NCBI RefSeq assembly: GCF_001999725.1
Contig: NZ_MDDP01000013.1
Location: 1-64,000, forward strand
Reading direction: 5' to 3'
Length of the DNA stretch: 64,000 nt
Origin: Cellulophaga omnivescoria
Lineage (GTDB): Bacteria > Bacteroidota > Bacteroidia > Flavobacteriales > Flavobacteriaceae
A model generated the notes under the pieces. The model searched no databases and was not told the DNA's origin. It saw only the letters and a program-made list of their open reading frames with translations. This document shows positions 28,665 through 37,453 of this stretch, in pieces. How positions within the stretch are numbered: the first letter of the stretch is position 1; each line of letters starts with the position of its first letter. A program made the translations under genes and the position numbers.

Positions 28665-29327
28665 TTATGGTAGTTTTTTAAATATAGAGTTGTTTAGTGG
28701 CGCTAAAAATATAAGTATAAAAATAGCTCCAAAAACTAGTTCATAAACCTCCCAAGTTCTACCAGCAGGGTTGCTAACTACTAGTGCTGTTGCTATTAAA
28801 AAGGCAATTGTATGGTGCCACTTAACCATTGGCACAGCAAACATATTAACTAGCTTTTTAAACCACTCTTTTTTTCTGTAAAGAATAGGGGACACAATTA
28901 AATACATAACCATTACAACCATAAGTAATTGGCTAAAAATAAGTTTATTTACCTTAGTTTCTCCTACAACCATATTGTGTAAGTTGGTTTCTCCCTGTGC
29001 ATTGTTCTCTATAAAAAACTCACTAGATTCTACACCAAGAATGCGTTGGCCCCATGAAACTTCTTCTCCGGCTCCAAATAAAAACAAAATAGCAAAAAGT
29101 AATGTTCCAATTTTCCAGGTAATAGATTTTCCTTTAGATATTGTAACTAACCTGTATAAACAAATTAAACTAATAATAAACAGCATTAGTGCTGTTCCGT
29201 ACTCTACTAAGCCGTCTTCTTGAGCATATGAAGTATCAAAAAAATCTTTATCTGTTAATCCATAATATAAACCTATACTACAAATTAAAAATAAGGCTGC
29301 GTAAACTACTTTATCTAATGTTTTCAT
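28665..29327 (-). CDS. Multi-pass membrane protein of unknown function
   Basis: This roughly 220-residue integral membrane protein has about six hydrophobic helices. Polar loops include FGAGEEVSWGQRILG, an acidic-aromatic pattern in a membrane protein, and NAQGETNLHN. I do not recognise an assigned function. I chose the ATG at 29327 (MKTLDKVVY) rather than the TTG at 29351, because that TTG lies inside a perfect -7 promoter box (TACCTTTG). It is convergent with the PAP2 gene, with stop codons adjacent. Confidence 0.7.
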   Translation of the reverse strand: MKTLDKVVYAALFLICSIGLYYGLTDKDFFDTSYAQEDGLVEYGTALMLFIISLICLYRLVTISKGKSITWKIGTLLFAILFLFGAGEEVSWGQRILGVESSEFFIENNAQGETNLHNMVVGETKVNKLIFSQLLMVVMVMYLIVSPILYRKKEWFKKLVNMFAVPMVKWHHTIAFLIATALVVSNPAGRTWEVYELVFGAIFILIFLAPLNNSIFKKLP

Positions 29328-29348
29328 TTTGTTTTTTTTGCTAATTAT

Positions 29349-29356
29349 CAAAGGTA
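29349..29356 (-). promoter_or_regulatory. -7 promoter box of the membrane protein gene at 29327
   Basis: The minus strand reads TACCTTTG, an exact TAnnTTTG match 22 bp before the chosen ATG. It argues against the upstream TTG as a start. Confidence 0.45.
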
Positions 29357-29409
29357 ATAATTGCCATTTAAAGGTATGTTATACTTTGGTAAGATTTTAA
29401 CTTTTATGT

Positions 29410-30126
29410 TTAGTTTCCTTTTTTAACTACTTTGTAATTTAAGTATTTATGTTTCATCCATAAATAGGCAAAGCAGTCTGTTAAAGGTCCAATAGACCTA
29501 TTCCAAAAACCAAATTTTGATTTTCCTTCAATTCTAGAAGAATGTTGCACAGGAACTTGTTTTATTTTTCCATTTTGTAGCAACACCATTGCGGGTAAAA
29601 ATCTGTGTAAACCATTAAAAAGGGGTATTTTTTTTGCATAAGTTGCTTTAATCACTTTTAATGGGCAACCAGTATCTTCTACGCCATCTTTAGTAAAAGC
29701 ACGCCTAATTTTGTTGGCAAGGTTAGAGGATAACTTTTTAAAAAAAGTATCTCTTCTTTGTATTCTAATGCCAGTAACTAAGTCGTATTCTGTTGTGTAT
29801 TTTAATAAGAGGTTAAAATCTAACGGAGATGTTTGTAAGTCTGCATCAATATAACCAATAAGCTCGGTTTCTGCTGCATCAAAACCTGCTTTAATAGCAG
29901 CTGTTAAACCGTAATTTTTATCAAATTGTAAAAAAGAAAAAAGTGGATTATTACAGCATATTTGTTCTAGTAAAGCCTGACTATTATCTGTAGAACCATC
30001 ATTTACAAACAAAACAACTGTTTTTTTTAGTGCAACTTTTAGGTAATTGTTTAACTCTTTTCCTAACCTGGCTATACTGTTCTCTTCATTATAGATAGGA
30101 ACAACTATTGTAAATTCATACATCAT
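29410..30126 (-). CDS. Family 2 glycosyltransferase, DPM1/ArnC-like
   Basis: The 238-residue GT2 protein has FTIVVPIYNEE (5-15), VNDGSTD (about 41-47) and IGYIDADLQTSPLDF, with the DAD metal-binding motif and the Q-S-P context of polyprenyl-phosphate mannose and glucose synthases. It lacks C-terminal transmembrane helices. It probably transfers a sugar to undecaprenyl phosphate. It starts 12 bp after meaB on the same strand, in the DUF2911-meaB-GT2 unit. There is no clear functional link to MeaB. Confidence 0.87.
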   Translation of the reverse strand: MMYEFTIVVPIYNEENSIARLGKELNNYLKVALKKTVVLFVNDGSTDNSQALLEQICCNNPLFSFLQFDKNYGLTAAIKAGFDAAETELIGYIDADLQTSPLDFNLLLKYTTEYDLVTGIRIQRRDTFFKKLSSNLANKIRRAFTKDGVEDTGCPLKVIKATYAKKIPLFNGLHRFLPAMVLLQNGKIKQVPVQHSSRIEGKSKFGFWNRSIGPLTDCFAYLWMKHKYLNYKVVKKGN

Positions 30127-30138
30127 AATATATAACTA

Positions 30139-31176
30139 TTACTTACTGTGTAACTTTAGTAATTTATCTGCAGCAGTAAAGGGTGATGTTTTATTGTTTA
30201 TAACAGCATCTATAGCAACTTGTAATTCTGCCTTTACACTTTTATTGTTGTAAAACTGTTGCTTTAATTGGTCTTCAATGGTTTGTAATAGCCAATATTT
30301 ATTTTGCTCTTGTCTTTTTTGTATAAAAAAGTTGTTTTTGGTGTTAATAGCAACATAGTTTGTTACTGTTTCCCAAACCTCTAAAATACCAATATCTTCT
30401 AATGCAGAACAAGCAAGTACTTTTGGTACCCAACCATTATCTTGTGTTTTTAATAAATGCAAGGCCCGCGTAAATTCTACTTTGGCCTTTTTTGCACGTT
30501 GTATATTATCTCCATCAGATTTATTTATCACAATAGCATCAGCCATTTCCATAATACCACGTTTAATGCCTTGGAGCTCATCACCAGCACCTGCTAATTT
30601 TAAAAGAAGAAAAAAATCTACCATACTATGTACAGCAGTTTCACTTTGTCCAACACCAACAGTTTCAATTAAAATAACGTTGTAACCAGCAGCTTCACAT
30701 AGCACAATAGTTTCTCTGGTTTTACGTGCAACGCCTCCTAAAGAGCTCCCTGAGGGCGAAGGTCTAATAAAAGCATTTTCATCTTTTACCAGCTCTTCCA
30801 TACGTGTTTTATCTCCCAATATACTGCCTTTGGTAATAGTACTTGTTGGGTCTACAGCCAAAACAGCCACCTTTTTACCTTGTGCTGTAAGTTTTTTTCC
30901 AAAACGCTCTATAAAGGTACTTTTACCAACTCCAGGAACACCAGTTATACCAATTCTAATACTCTTAGTTTTGTGCAGTAGGCATTGCTCTATAATTTCA
31001 TTAGCTTGTTTTGTATGTGTACTATTAGTACTTTCTATAAGTGTTATAGCTCTACTTAAAGCTGTTTTGTTACCACTTAAAATACCTTTAGCTAAACTGT
31101 CTGTGGTAGGTAAATCTCTTCTAAACTTTTTAATTCTAGAAGCACTTTGGTTGCTTATATTTTTATTTGTGTTCAA
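30139..31176 (-). CDS. meaB: Methylmalonyl-CoA mutase-associated GTPase MeaB
   Basis: MeaB is a G-protein chaperone that gates adenosylcobalamin loading and protects methylmalonyl-CoA mutase. The 345-residue product (E. coli ArgK/YgfD is about 331) has the P-loop GVPGVGKST (79-87), AVDPTS (about 106-111), the switch segment ETVGVGQSE (about 171-179) and NKSD near 218 for guanine recognition. It lies 2 bp after the DUF2911 gene. The mutase itself is not in the window, but a PduO-type cobalamin adenosyltransferase is encoded at 41826-42401. Confidence 0.95.
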   Translation of the reverse strand: MNTNKNISNQSASRIKKFRRDLPTTDSLAKGILSGNKTALSRAITLIESTNSTHTKQANEIIEQCLLHKTKSIRIGITGVPGVGKSTFIERFGKKLTAQGKKVAVLAVDPTSTITKGSILGDKTRMEELVKDENAFIRPSPSGSSLGGVARKTRETIVLCEAAGYNVILIETVGVGQSETAVHSMVDFFLLLKLAGAGDELQGIKRGIMEMADAIVINKSDGDNIQRAKKAKVEFTRALHLLKTQDNGWVPKVLACSALEDIGILEVWETVTNYVAINTKNNFFIQKRQEQNKYWLLQTIEDQLKQQFYNNKSVKAELQVAIDAVINNKTSPFTAADKLLKLHSK

Positions 31177-31178
31177 TA

Positions 31179-31739
31179 TTATTTACTAATAGGTACGCTA
31201 ACTTTGGTTTTGTCCCAAGCTAAAGTTAAGTACGGTTGTTCTTTATGTTCAAAGTTAATGGTAAATCTTTCTTTAACCGAATCTAATTTTGTTACAGGTA
31301 CAGTTACTGTTACAATATCTTGTTTTGTATTTCTGGTAGTTTCTGCTCCACCGCTTAAAATTGTAACTCCCCAATCTGGAACTTCTTTATTAAAAATGAT
31401 ATCCCAACTATTTTTGTTTGGTTTAGACCATAGGGAGTAAGTGCCAGCGGCTAAATTTTTACCATCTATTTTAATGTTAGAAGTTGTTTTAAAAGTAGTA
31501 GGCTCATTAGCACCTGTTCTCCAAACTTTATTGTAAGGGACAAGAGAGCCAAAAATTGCTCTATCTTTTTTAGATGGACTACAATAAACTACACTTAGGT
31601 TGTAATTATTTTTGTTATAGGTAACAGTTTCTTCTGGACTAAATTTTTTTGTTTGGTCTTTCATCATTGGTATACCAACAAAAACAGTAAGTAGCCCCAA
31701 TACAACTACGGTAATAATCATCCATTGTATAACTTTCAT
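31179..31739 (-). CDS. DUF2911 domain protein, membrane-anchored
   Basis: The 186-residue protein has an N-terminal hydrophobic segment (about 5-23), probably an uncleaved anchor or signal. The DUF2911 domain follows, recognisable from [40 protein letters not shown] and the [12 protein letters not shown] pattern. The family is common in Bacteroidota and has no known function. It is the first gene of the DUF2911-meaB-GT2 unit, ending 2 bp before meaB. Confidence 0.85.
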   Translation of the reverse strand: MKVIQWMIITVVVLGLLTVFVGIPMMKDQTKKFSPEETVTYNKNNYNLSVVYCSPSKKDRAIFGSLVPYNKVWRTGANEPTTFKTTSNIKIDGKNLAAGTYSLWSKPNKNSWDIIFNKEVPDWGVTILSGGAETTRNTKQDIVTVTVPVTKLDSVKERFTINFEHKEQPYLTLAWDKTKVSVPISK

Positions 31740-31901
31740 TGTGTGGTTTTTTTAGGTTTTTTCTAAGTTACTAAATCTTGTTTAATTAAGAACAGCCCAA
31801 ATTACACTTTTAGCAGTATTTTATTTAAAGTGTAAAATTGCTTTAAATTTATAGGGATTACCATAAAAAACTAAAAATAAATTATGTTTTTGCAACATCA
31901 A

Positions 31902-31909
31902 TAATTTTG
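31902..31909 (+). promoter_or_regulatory. -7 promoter box of the sigma factor operon
   Basis: TAATTTTG matches TAnnTTTG, 42 bp before the ATG at 31952. It contains the TTG of a longer possible frame starting at 31907, which is therefore an unlikely start codon. Confidence 0.5.
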
Positions 31910-31951
31910 TGTCGTCTTTATTTAAACAAACGCAACCAAAAAAAACAATTA

Positions 31952-32494
31952 ATGTCTACTGCTGATATTGTTAAGAAATGTAAAACAAACAACCGTAAAG
32001 CTCAAATGCAGCTTTACAAACAATACTGCAATGGTATGTATTGTGTTGCAATGCGTTTTTTAAAAAATGAGAATGATGCAGAAGATGTGGTACAAGAGGC
32101 ATTTATTAATGCTTTTCAAAAAATAGAGCAGTATAGCGGTGAAGTAACTTTTGGTGCTTGGCTTAAAAAAATTGTAGTACACAAATGTTTAGATTTTATA
32201 AAGGTTAAAAAAGATAAATATGTTGCCTTAACGGAAACCAGTTTAACAATTGTAGAAGATGATGATTGGTTGGTAGAAGATACGGTAACCCTACAGCAAA
32301 TAAAATTTGCAATTGCACAACTACCAGATAAATACCAATGTGTAGTACAATTATATTTAATAGAAGGATATGACCATAAAGAAACATCTGAAATATTAGA
32401 TATTACAGAGTCTGCTTGTAGAACACGTTTACTAAGAGGCAAAGGCTTATTAAAAGAACTTTTAAAAGAGAAAAGATATGGGACAGGATCTTAG
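31952..32494 (+). CDS. ECF-type RNA polymerase sigma factor
   Basis: The 180-residue sigma-70 family protein has region 2 (about 10-75), including MRFLKNENDAEDVVQEAFI for core binding and -10 recognition. Region 4 (about 115-170) has QLPDKYQCVVQLYLIEGYDHKE and the helix-turn-helix EILDITESACRTRL. I chose the ATG before STADIVKK; the upstream in-frame TTG lies in the promoter's -7 box. It overlaps the next gene, a membrane protein placed like an anti-sigma factor, by 17 bp. The target genes may include the third gene of the operon and itself; that is inference. Confidence 0.92.
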   Translation: MSTADIVKKCKTNNRKAQMQLYKQYCNGMYCVAMRFLKNENDAEDVVQEAFINAFQKIEQYSGEVTFGAWLKKIVVHKCLDFIKVKKDKYVALTETSLTIVEDDDWLVEDTVTLQQIKFAIAQLPDKYQCVVQLYLIEGYDHKETSEILDITESACRTRLLRGKGLLKELLKEKRYGTGS

Positions 32495-33056
32495 GGAAAT
32501 ATTTAAGAAAGAAAGAGCAAAGCAAAAGCACAACTTAAAAGATGGGCATATTACTAGGTTTGAAGACAAGTTAAACGCTGCTATGCCTGCCCCAAAGCAA
32601 AATAAATGGTATGTGTACAAAATTGCCGCAAGTGTGATTGTATTGCTTACTATTTCTATTTTGGTTTATCACAATCAATCTAAAAATACAACAGTTAACA
32701 ACACCGTAGTAGACATAGAAAAGCCATCTAAGGAAAAAGAAGGTATAACATTAGGAGCTCTTTCTCCAGATTTAAAAAAGATTGAAGATTATTACAAAGT
32801 AAATATAAATTTAGAGTTAGCACAGTTGCAAGTGTCTAATGATAATAAAACATTGGTAGATAGTTATATGGAGCGCTTAGCAGAGTTGCATAAAGAGTAC
32901 CAAGATCTTAATACAGAGTTAAATACCATTGGGCCTAATGATCAATTAATTTCTGCTTTAATTAACAATTTGCAATTGCGTTTGCAGTTGCTACAAAAAC
33001 TTAGAAAAAAGTTAAACGAATTAAAAAGCAATCAAAATGAAACAATTAGTGTGTAA
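32478..33056 (+). CDS. Single-pass membrane protein, probable anti-sigma factor
   Basis: This 192-residue protein has a charged N-terminal cytoplasmic part (1-45: EIFKKERAKQK, then FEDKLNAAMP), one transmembrane helix (about 46-64) and an extracytoplasmic part with coiled-coil-like heptads (about 100-190). The arrangement and overlaps (17 bp with the sigma gene, 20 bp with the next gene) fit an anti-sigma factor, but no zinc-binding HxxxCxxC motif is visible, so this is not a classic ZAS protein. The role is inferred from position. Confidence 0.7.
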   Translation: MGQDLREIFKKERAKQKHNLKDGHITRFEDKLNAAMPAPKQNKWYVYKIAASVIVLLTISILVYHNQSKNTTVNNTVVDIEKPSKEKEGITLGALSPDLKKIEDYYKVNINLELAQLQVSNDNKTLVDSYMERLAELHKEYQDLNTELNTIGPNDQLISALINNLQLRLQLLQKLRKKLNELKSNQNETISV

Positions 33057-34407
33057 AAGTATAATAGTATTAACAATACTTGCTTGTACAAGTATATACG
33101 CCCAAAGGCAAACAAAAGTATTTAAAGAGGTGTTTAATGTAAATAAAAATGCTGTTTTAGATTTAGATACCAATAATGCAGATATAGAGTTTGATACTTG
33201 GAACAAAAATGTAATACAAGTAGAAGCAACCATAGAAGTAGAAGGTATGTCTATAGATGAAGCAGAAAAATACTTTGCTCGTAACAAAATGGATATTTTA
33301 GGAAATTCTAGTAAAGTAACTGTATCTACAGGAGGAAATAAATTTTTTAGTAAAACTGATGCTTTTGTTAATGCGCAGCCAATTCATTTTAATACCTCTA
33401 ATTTTCCTGCAAGAGTGTCTTTTGATATGGACACAATAAGAATGGATACTATAATGTTGGGCTATGATTTGAAAGATGTAAAGTTTGTGGACTTTAATTA
33501 TGATGAATACCAAAAAGGTGGTAAAGAGTATATAAAAAAGTGGCAACAAGAGTTTCAAAAAGATATGGGAGCAAAAAACGAAGCCGAAATAAAAAAATGG
33601 GTAGAAGAAGTTAAAAAGAAGGCTATAATTACTCAAAAAAAGTCAAAAATTTTAGCCGAGAAACATAAGGAGCTTTCAGAAAAAGTAAAAGCTAAAGTCT
33701 TAAAAGCACAGCGCAACGGAGATGTAATTTATATGAACTCTAATGAATTTTACACTAGTCCCAATACATTTTACATTTCTAAGGATGGTGGTACAAAGAG
33801 CTTAAAAGTTAAAAAAACAATCAAGATTAAAATGCCTAAATCTGCAACCATAAAAATGGATGTACGTCATGGTAAAGTAAAACTTGCGGATAATACAACA
33901 AATATAAATGCAAACTTGTCTTATGCAAGTTTGCTAGCTTCTACAATTAAAGGAGAAAAGACGTATGTAAATGCGTCTTATTCTCCTATATATGTTACTA
34001 ATTGGAATGTTGGGCAGTTAAAAACCAGCTATACTAAAGATGTAGAATTAAAAACGGTAAAAGAGCTTACTTTAAGTTCTGTATCTTCTAACATAACCAT
34101 AGATCAGTTGTTAAAATCTGCTTTTATGAAAAATGATTTTGGAAATGTACAAATAAACTCAATATCATCAGACTTTGAAGATTTAGATATTACTATTACA
34201 AATGGTGAATTAGAGGCCATTTTACCAAAAACACCTTATACTATATATATAAAGAGCAAATCATCAAAAACAGTTTTACCTTCTAATTTATCAATAAAAA
34301 AATCTTTAAATCAGAATATGGTAGTGCACAAAGGCTACAACAACTCAAAAAACACAACAAGGTCTCTTAACATAGATGCATCATACAGTGATGTTGTTTT
34401 AAAGTAG
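33037..34407 (+). CDS. Secreted beta-rich protein, DUF4097-like putative adhesin
   Basis: The 456-residue precursor has a signal peptide (about 1-22, SIYAQ). Residues 25-75 and about 260-456 are beta-rich and resemble the DUF4097 parallel beta-helix family (VLDLDTNNADIEFDTW; VKLADNTTNINANLSYA; VELKTVKELTLSSVSSNI). Between them, about 140-225, is a long Lys/Glu-rich helical region. It would be periplasmic or surface-exposed. It overlaps the anti-sigma-like gene by 20 bp, and proteins of this family often sit in sigma/anti-sigma operons of Bacteroidota. Its actual function is unknown. Confidence 0.75.
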   Translation: MKQLVCKSIIVLTILACTSIYAQRQTKVFKEVFNVNKNAVLDLDTNNADIEFDTWNKNVIQVEATIEVEGMSIDEAEKYFARNKMDILGNSSKVTVSTGGNKFFSKTDAFVNAQPIHFNTSNFPARVSFDMDTIRMDTIMLGYDLKDVKFVDFNYDEYQKGGKEYIKKWQQEFQKDMGAKNEAEIKKWVEEVKKKAIITQKKSKILAEKHKELSEKVKAKVLKAQRNGDVIYMNSNEFYTSPNTFYISKDGGTKSLKVKKTIKIKMPKSATIKMDVRHGKVKLADNTTNINANLSYASLLASTIKGEKTYVNASYSPIYVTNWNVGQLKTSYTKDVELKTVKELTLSSVSSNITIDQLLKSAFMKNDFGNVQINSISSDFEDLDITITNGELEAILPKTPYTIYIKSKSSKTVLPSNLSIKKSLNQNMVVHKGYNNSKNTTRSLNIDASYSDVVLK

Positions 34408-34415
34408 TACTAAAT

Positions 34416-35093
34416 TTAGTGAGTATTTTTCTTTAATAACTCAGGAAACTTATTTTTGAATCTATTTAATCTTGGTACAGATACATTTTTAATGTACGGG
34501 TTATTAGGATGTTTTTTTTCGTAATCTTGGTGGTAGTCTTCTGCCTTGTAAAAAGTTGTAAAAGGGGTAACCTCGGTAACAATTTTAGAGCTAAATACTT
34601 TTTCTTTAGTAAGTTTAGCTATATAGTCTGTTATAATTTTTTGTTCTTGCTTGTTCTTATAAAAAGCAATAGATCTATATTGTGTGCCTTTATCTGGTCC
34701 TTGGCGGTTTAATGTTGTTGGGTCTTGAGATCCAAAAAAAACTTTAACCAAAGTAGCATAAGAAACTTCCTTGGGATTGTAATATACAACCACAGCTTCT
34801 GCATGTGTGCTATTACCACTACCTACTTGCTCGTAAGTAGGATTTTTTTCTGTGCCTCCTGCATAACCAGATATTACTTCCTTAACACCTTTAACACTCT
34901 CAAAAACAGCTTCTACACACCAAAAGCAACCACTTGCAAAATAGGCAGTTTCATAAGAGCTTAAATCCTGGATAATTGTTTTTGTCTCTACCTTTACCTC
35001 TGTACTAGTTTCTTTTTTTGTATTGTTTTTAGATGAACAACTGGTAGATATTAATATTGTGCTTAGTAATAATGCAACTTTAACTATTCTCAT
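34416..35093 (-). CDS. msrA: Peptide-methionine (S)-S-oxide reductase, lipoprotein form
   Basis: MsrA reduces the S-epimer of methionine sulfoxide in proteins. The 225-residue precursor has a lipoprotein signal with STSCSS (lipid Cys19) and a linker to about 45. The catalytic motif ASGCFWCVEAVF has the active Cys56. VKEVISGYAGG, PTYEQV, the THAEAV metal/substrate segment and AEDYHQDY are all in place. The lipid anchor places it in the periplasm, where it would repair oxidised envelope proteins. Convergent with the sigma operon, 8 bp apart. Confidence 0.95.
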   Translation of the reverse strand: MRIVKVALLLSTILISTSCSSKNNTKKETSTEVKVETKTIIQDLSSYETAYFASGCFWCVEAVFESVKGVKEVISGYAGGTEKNPTYEQVGSGNSTHAEAVVVYYNPKEVSYATLVKVFFGSQDPTTLNRQGPDKGTQYRSIAFYKNKQEQKIITDYIAKLTKEKVFSSKIVTEVTPFTTFYKAEDYHQDYEKKHPNNPYIKNVSVPRLNRFKNKFPELLKKNTH

Positions 35094-35180
35094 AAATTTT
35101 CTTTTTAATAAATTAGTGTGCTACTTTTAAATATACTTACAAGGGTACACTTATTTTAAAAATACATTAACATTTTATCT

Positions 35181-35861
35181 ATGCAAAATACAGCAAATTT
35201 TTTGCAATCTGTAACGGCAGGTTTTACTTCTATTATTAATACAACCAATTTAAAAGACAGTTATATTCCTGTGGACTTATCTACAGGTAATAAAGAATTA
35301 GATAAGTTAGATATTACTAGGGCAAATGAATGTGAAGCCTACATTACACAACAATTAGAAAGTAATAATGCCACTGTTGCTTATGGTGGTTATTTAGAAA
35401 TAAGAAACTTATATGCTAATAACAAAAATTTTTCTAAAGAAAGTGATAATATACGTAATATACATTTGGGTATAGATTTTTGGGCAAATGCTGGGGCAGA
35501 AGTTATAGTGCCTGTAAGTGGAGTAGTGCACAGTTTTAAAAATAATAACGTGTTTGGAGATTATGGGCCTACAATAATTTTAGAGCATACTATTAATAAT
35601 CATTCATTTTATACTTTGTACGGACACTTAGCTCTTTCTTCTTTAAATGATGTGTATGTAGGTAAAGAGTTTGCAAAAGGATCAGTTTTAGCAACTTTAG
35701 GAACGGCAGAAGTTAATGTAGGTTATGCGCCACATTTACATTTTCAGGTAATAATAGATATTAAAGATTTTAAAGGAGATTACCCAGGAGTTTGTGCTAA
35801 AAAAGATGTAGAGTTTTACAAGCAGAATTGCCCTAATCCAAACTTACTTTTAAAAATATAG
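35181..35861 (+). CDS. M23-family metallopeptidase (LytM domain)
   Basis: The 226-residue protein has an M23 domain at about 90-200: HLGIDFWANAG (His95 and Asp99 bind Zn), GHLALSS, and HLHFQV near 181 with the remaining His ligands. This fits a peptidoglycan endopeptidase. No signal peptide is visible, because the N-terminus is polar, so it could be cytosolic, exported another way, or non-canonical in substrate. The small-peptide array starts 20 bp downstream of its stop. Confidence 0.85.
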   Translation: MQNTANFLQSVTAGFTSIINTTNLKDSYIPVDLSTGNKELDKLDITRANECEAYITQQLESNNATVAYGGYLEIRNLYANNKNFSKESDNIRNIHLGIDFWANAGAEVIVPVSGVVHSFKNNNVFGDYGPTIILEHTINNHSFYTLYGHLALSSLNDVYVGKEFAKGSVLATLGTAEVNVGYAPHLHFQVIIDIKDFKGDYPGVCAKKDVEFYKQNCPNPNLLLKI

Positions 35862-35880
35862 CTGTCTTTTACTAAGATTA

Positions 35881-36288
35881 AATGCACTTAATTTCGATTA
35901 GCGGATTTTTACTTATTATCAGTCATCGAAGATTTTTTACACTTTATCATATAATTTGTCAAATACCGAAAAATAAGGGTGTTTAAGCGATTTTGATTTC
36001 TGTAACATTATGTTGGTAGTAATTTTACATCAACAAACAAAGTTACTATGAAAGCAATTATCACTTTATTATTCGTTATTACAGTAGGCGTTACAGCACA
36101 AGCACAAGAAGCTAAAGTTACTCCTGTTTTAAAAATGGAAACTAAAGAGGTAAAAGCAACAGTAGTAACTGAAGAAGCTGCGGAAAAAGAAACTGAAGTA
36201 GCACGTTTGTACAAGTTTAAAAATTCTAAAATTAAAAAGGCATTATCTTTTTCTACAAAACGTAGCAAGTCTAAAATAGCTTAATCTT
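35881..36288. repeat. Long direct repeat, copy 1 (regulatory region plus peptide gene A)
   Basis: This segment aligns without gaps to 36825-37232 (offset 944 bp). I count 13 differences in the 167 bp upstream of the start codon and about 5 in the 237-bp coding part. The gene is therefore better conserved than its promoter region. Homology begins at AATGCACTTAATTTCG and stops just after the stop codon. Confidence 0.9.
36048..36284 (+). CDS. Small exported peptide A (tandem family)
   Basis: The 78-residue precursor has a clear Sec signal peptide (MKAIITLLFVITVGVTAQAQ, cleavage about 19-20). The mature part of about 58 residues starts acidic (TEEAAEKETE) and ends strongly basic. It carries the family core VARLYKFKNSKIKKALSF, shared with three neighbours at 36489, 36992 and 37454. 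It is identical to peptide C except for one residue (Thr25 versus Ala). It contains no cysteine and no known domain. Each copy has its own upstream region rather than an operon arrangement. I do not recognise the family; possible roles include a secreted structural, signalling or antimicrobial peptide, none of which is shown by the sequence. Confidence 0.8.
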   Translation: MKAIITLLFVITVGVTAQAQEAKVTPVLKMETKEVKATVVTEEAAEKETEVARLYKFKNSKIKKALSFSTKRSKSKIA

Positions 36289-36460
36289 CTCATTTTATTC
36301 AATTAACTAATTTTTTATAGCAAATACCTTAATTTTAGAAATTGCAAACACTATATTTAGTAAAAGTTGAGATAAACGTAGTTTAAAATTGTCTTTTTCC
36401 TTTCATCTATAGTTTAGCGTTCTTTATCTACAATTAGCAATTTTTGTTGTTTAGGGTAAG

Positions 36461-36468
36461 TAGCTTTG
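36461..36468 (+). promoter_or_regulatory. -7 promoter box of peptide gene B
   Basis: TAGCTTTG matches TAnnTTTG and lies 20 bp before the ATG at 36489. Confidence 0.45.
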
Positions 36469-36488
36469 TAATACAAAACAAAAGTATT

Positions 36489-36737
36489 ATGAAAGCTATT
36501 ATCACTTTTTTATTTATTCTTACATTAGGATTAACAGCAAAAGCACAAGTACCAACACAAGTAGACAAAACCGTTACAGTTTTAAATTTAAAACCAACAC
36601 AAGTAATATCTTTAGAAAAAAAAGTAGAAGTTGTTAAAGAAAAAGCTGAGGTAGCGCGTTTATACAGATTTAAAAATGCTAAAATTAAAAGAGAATTAAC
36701 TTTTACAGTAAAAAAAATAATTACTAAAATAGCTTAG
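36489..36737 (+). CDS. Small exported peptide B (tandem family)
   Basis: The 82-residue precursor has a signal peptide very similar to that of peptide A (MKAIITFLFILTLGLTAKAQ). Its mature middle region is diverged (KTVTVLNLKPTQVISLEKK), but the C-terminal core is conserved as VARLYRFKNAKIKRELTF, followed by a Lys-rich tail ending KIA. The ATG at 36489 was chosen over one at 36444 because it aligns with the other family members and lies just after a -7 box. Low identity in the middle with a conserved core suggests selection on the C-terminal motif. Confidence 0.78.
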   Translation: MKAIITFLFILTLGLTAKAQVPTQVDKTVTVLNLKPTQVISLEKKVEVVKEKAEVARLYRFKNAKIKRELTFTVKKIITKIA

Positions 36738-36824
36738 TTTTTTCTTTAAATTTTTGTTTTGTTAACTTTTATCTACTCTTAAAAACTACGTTTATATTTT
36801 TTGTAGTCATATAACATCAGTTGT

Positions 36825-37232
36825 AATGCACTTAATTTCGATTAGCTGATTTTCACCTAATTTCAGTTGTCGAAGATTTTTTACACTTTATCATATAATT
36901 TGTCAAACACCTAAAAATAAAGGTGTTTAAGCGATTTTGATTTCTATAACATTATGTTGATAGTAATTTTACATTAACAAACAAAGTTACTATGAAAGCA
37001 ATTATCACTTTATTATTTGTTATTACAGTAGGCGTTACAGCACAGGCACAAGAGGCTAAAGTTGCTCCTGTTTTAAAAATGGAAACTAAAGAGGTAAAAG
37101 CAACAGTAGTAACTGAAGAAGCTGCGGAAAAAGAAACTGAAGTAGCACGTTTGTACAAGTTTAAAAATTCTAAAATTAAAAAGGCATTATCTTTTTCTAC
37201 AAAACGTAGTAAGTCTAAAATAGCTTAATTTT
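36825..37232. repeat. Long direct repeat, copy 2 (regulatory region plus peptide gene C)
   Basis: This is the second copy of the 408-bp duplication described at 35881-36288. It holds the more perfect version of an inverted repeat, AAACACCT/AGGTGTTT with an 8-base spacer, about 80 bp upstream of the start codon. In copy 1 the same hairpin is retained with a T-G pair. Confidence 0.9.
36992..37228 (+). CDS. Small exported peptide C (tandem family, near-identical to A)
   Basis: This 78-residue precursor differs from peptide A by a single residue (Ala25 for Thr25); the other nucleotide changes are silent. It has the same signal peptide, acidic middle and basic VARLYKFKNSKIKKALSF core. The signal-peptide and core coding are conserved more than the flanking promoter, which points to recent duplication or gene conversion between A and C across gene B. 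Confidence 0.8.
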   Translation: MKAIITLLFVITVGVTAQAQEAKVAPVLKMETKEVKATVVTEEAAEKETEVARLYKFKNSKIKKALSFSTKRSKSKIA

Positions 37233-37453
37233 AAACATTTTGTAACTAATTGTTAAATAGTTGTTTAGTTTTTTTAAATCCGATAAAATGTTTGTTTTTT
37301 AGGATTAAGTGTTGGTTAACAAAAAAACTACTATTTTTTAATAGGTAGTTCATCTAAGTTGTTGCAAGTCAACGATAAAAAAGTGTTTTTAAACGAGTAA
37401 GAAAAAGTTCGGGAAAATAAGGGTTGTAATTTTATGGTAAACAAAACCTATTT

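Noticed and set aside
31907-31951. Longer sigma factor starting at TTG 31907
   Set aside because: The TTG lies in the TAATTTTG promoter box, and the ATG at 31952 gives a normal ECF N-terminus.
36285-36488. Possible third copy of the duplicated regulatory region before peptide B
   Set aside because: A few short strings look similar (AAATACCTTAATTTT), but no continuous alignment could be made by eye, so B has its own upstream sequence.
36008-37158. Minus-strand open frames opposite peptide genes A and C
   Set aside because: They are duplicated only because the underlying genes are duplicated. The plus-strand frames have signal peptides and a conserved core, and the minus-strand frames do not.
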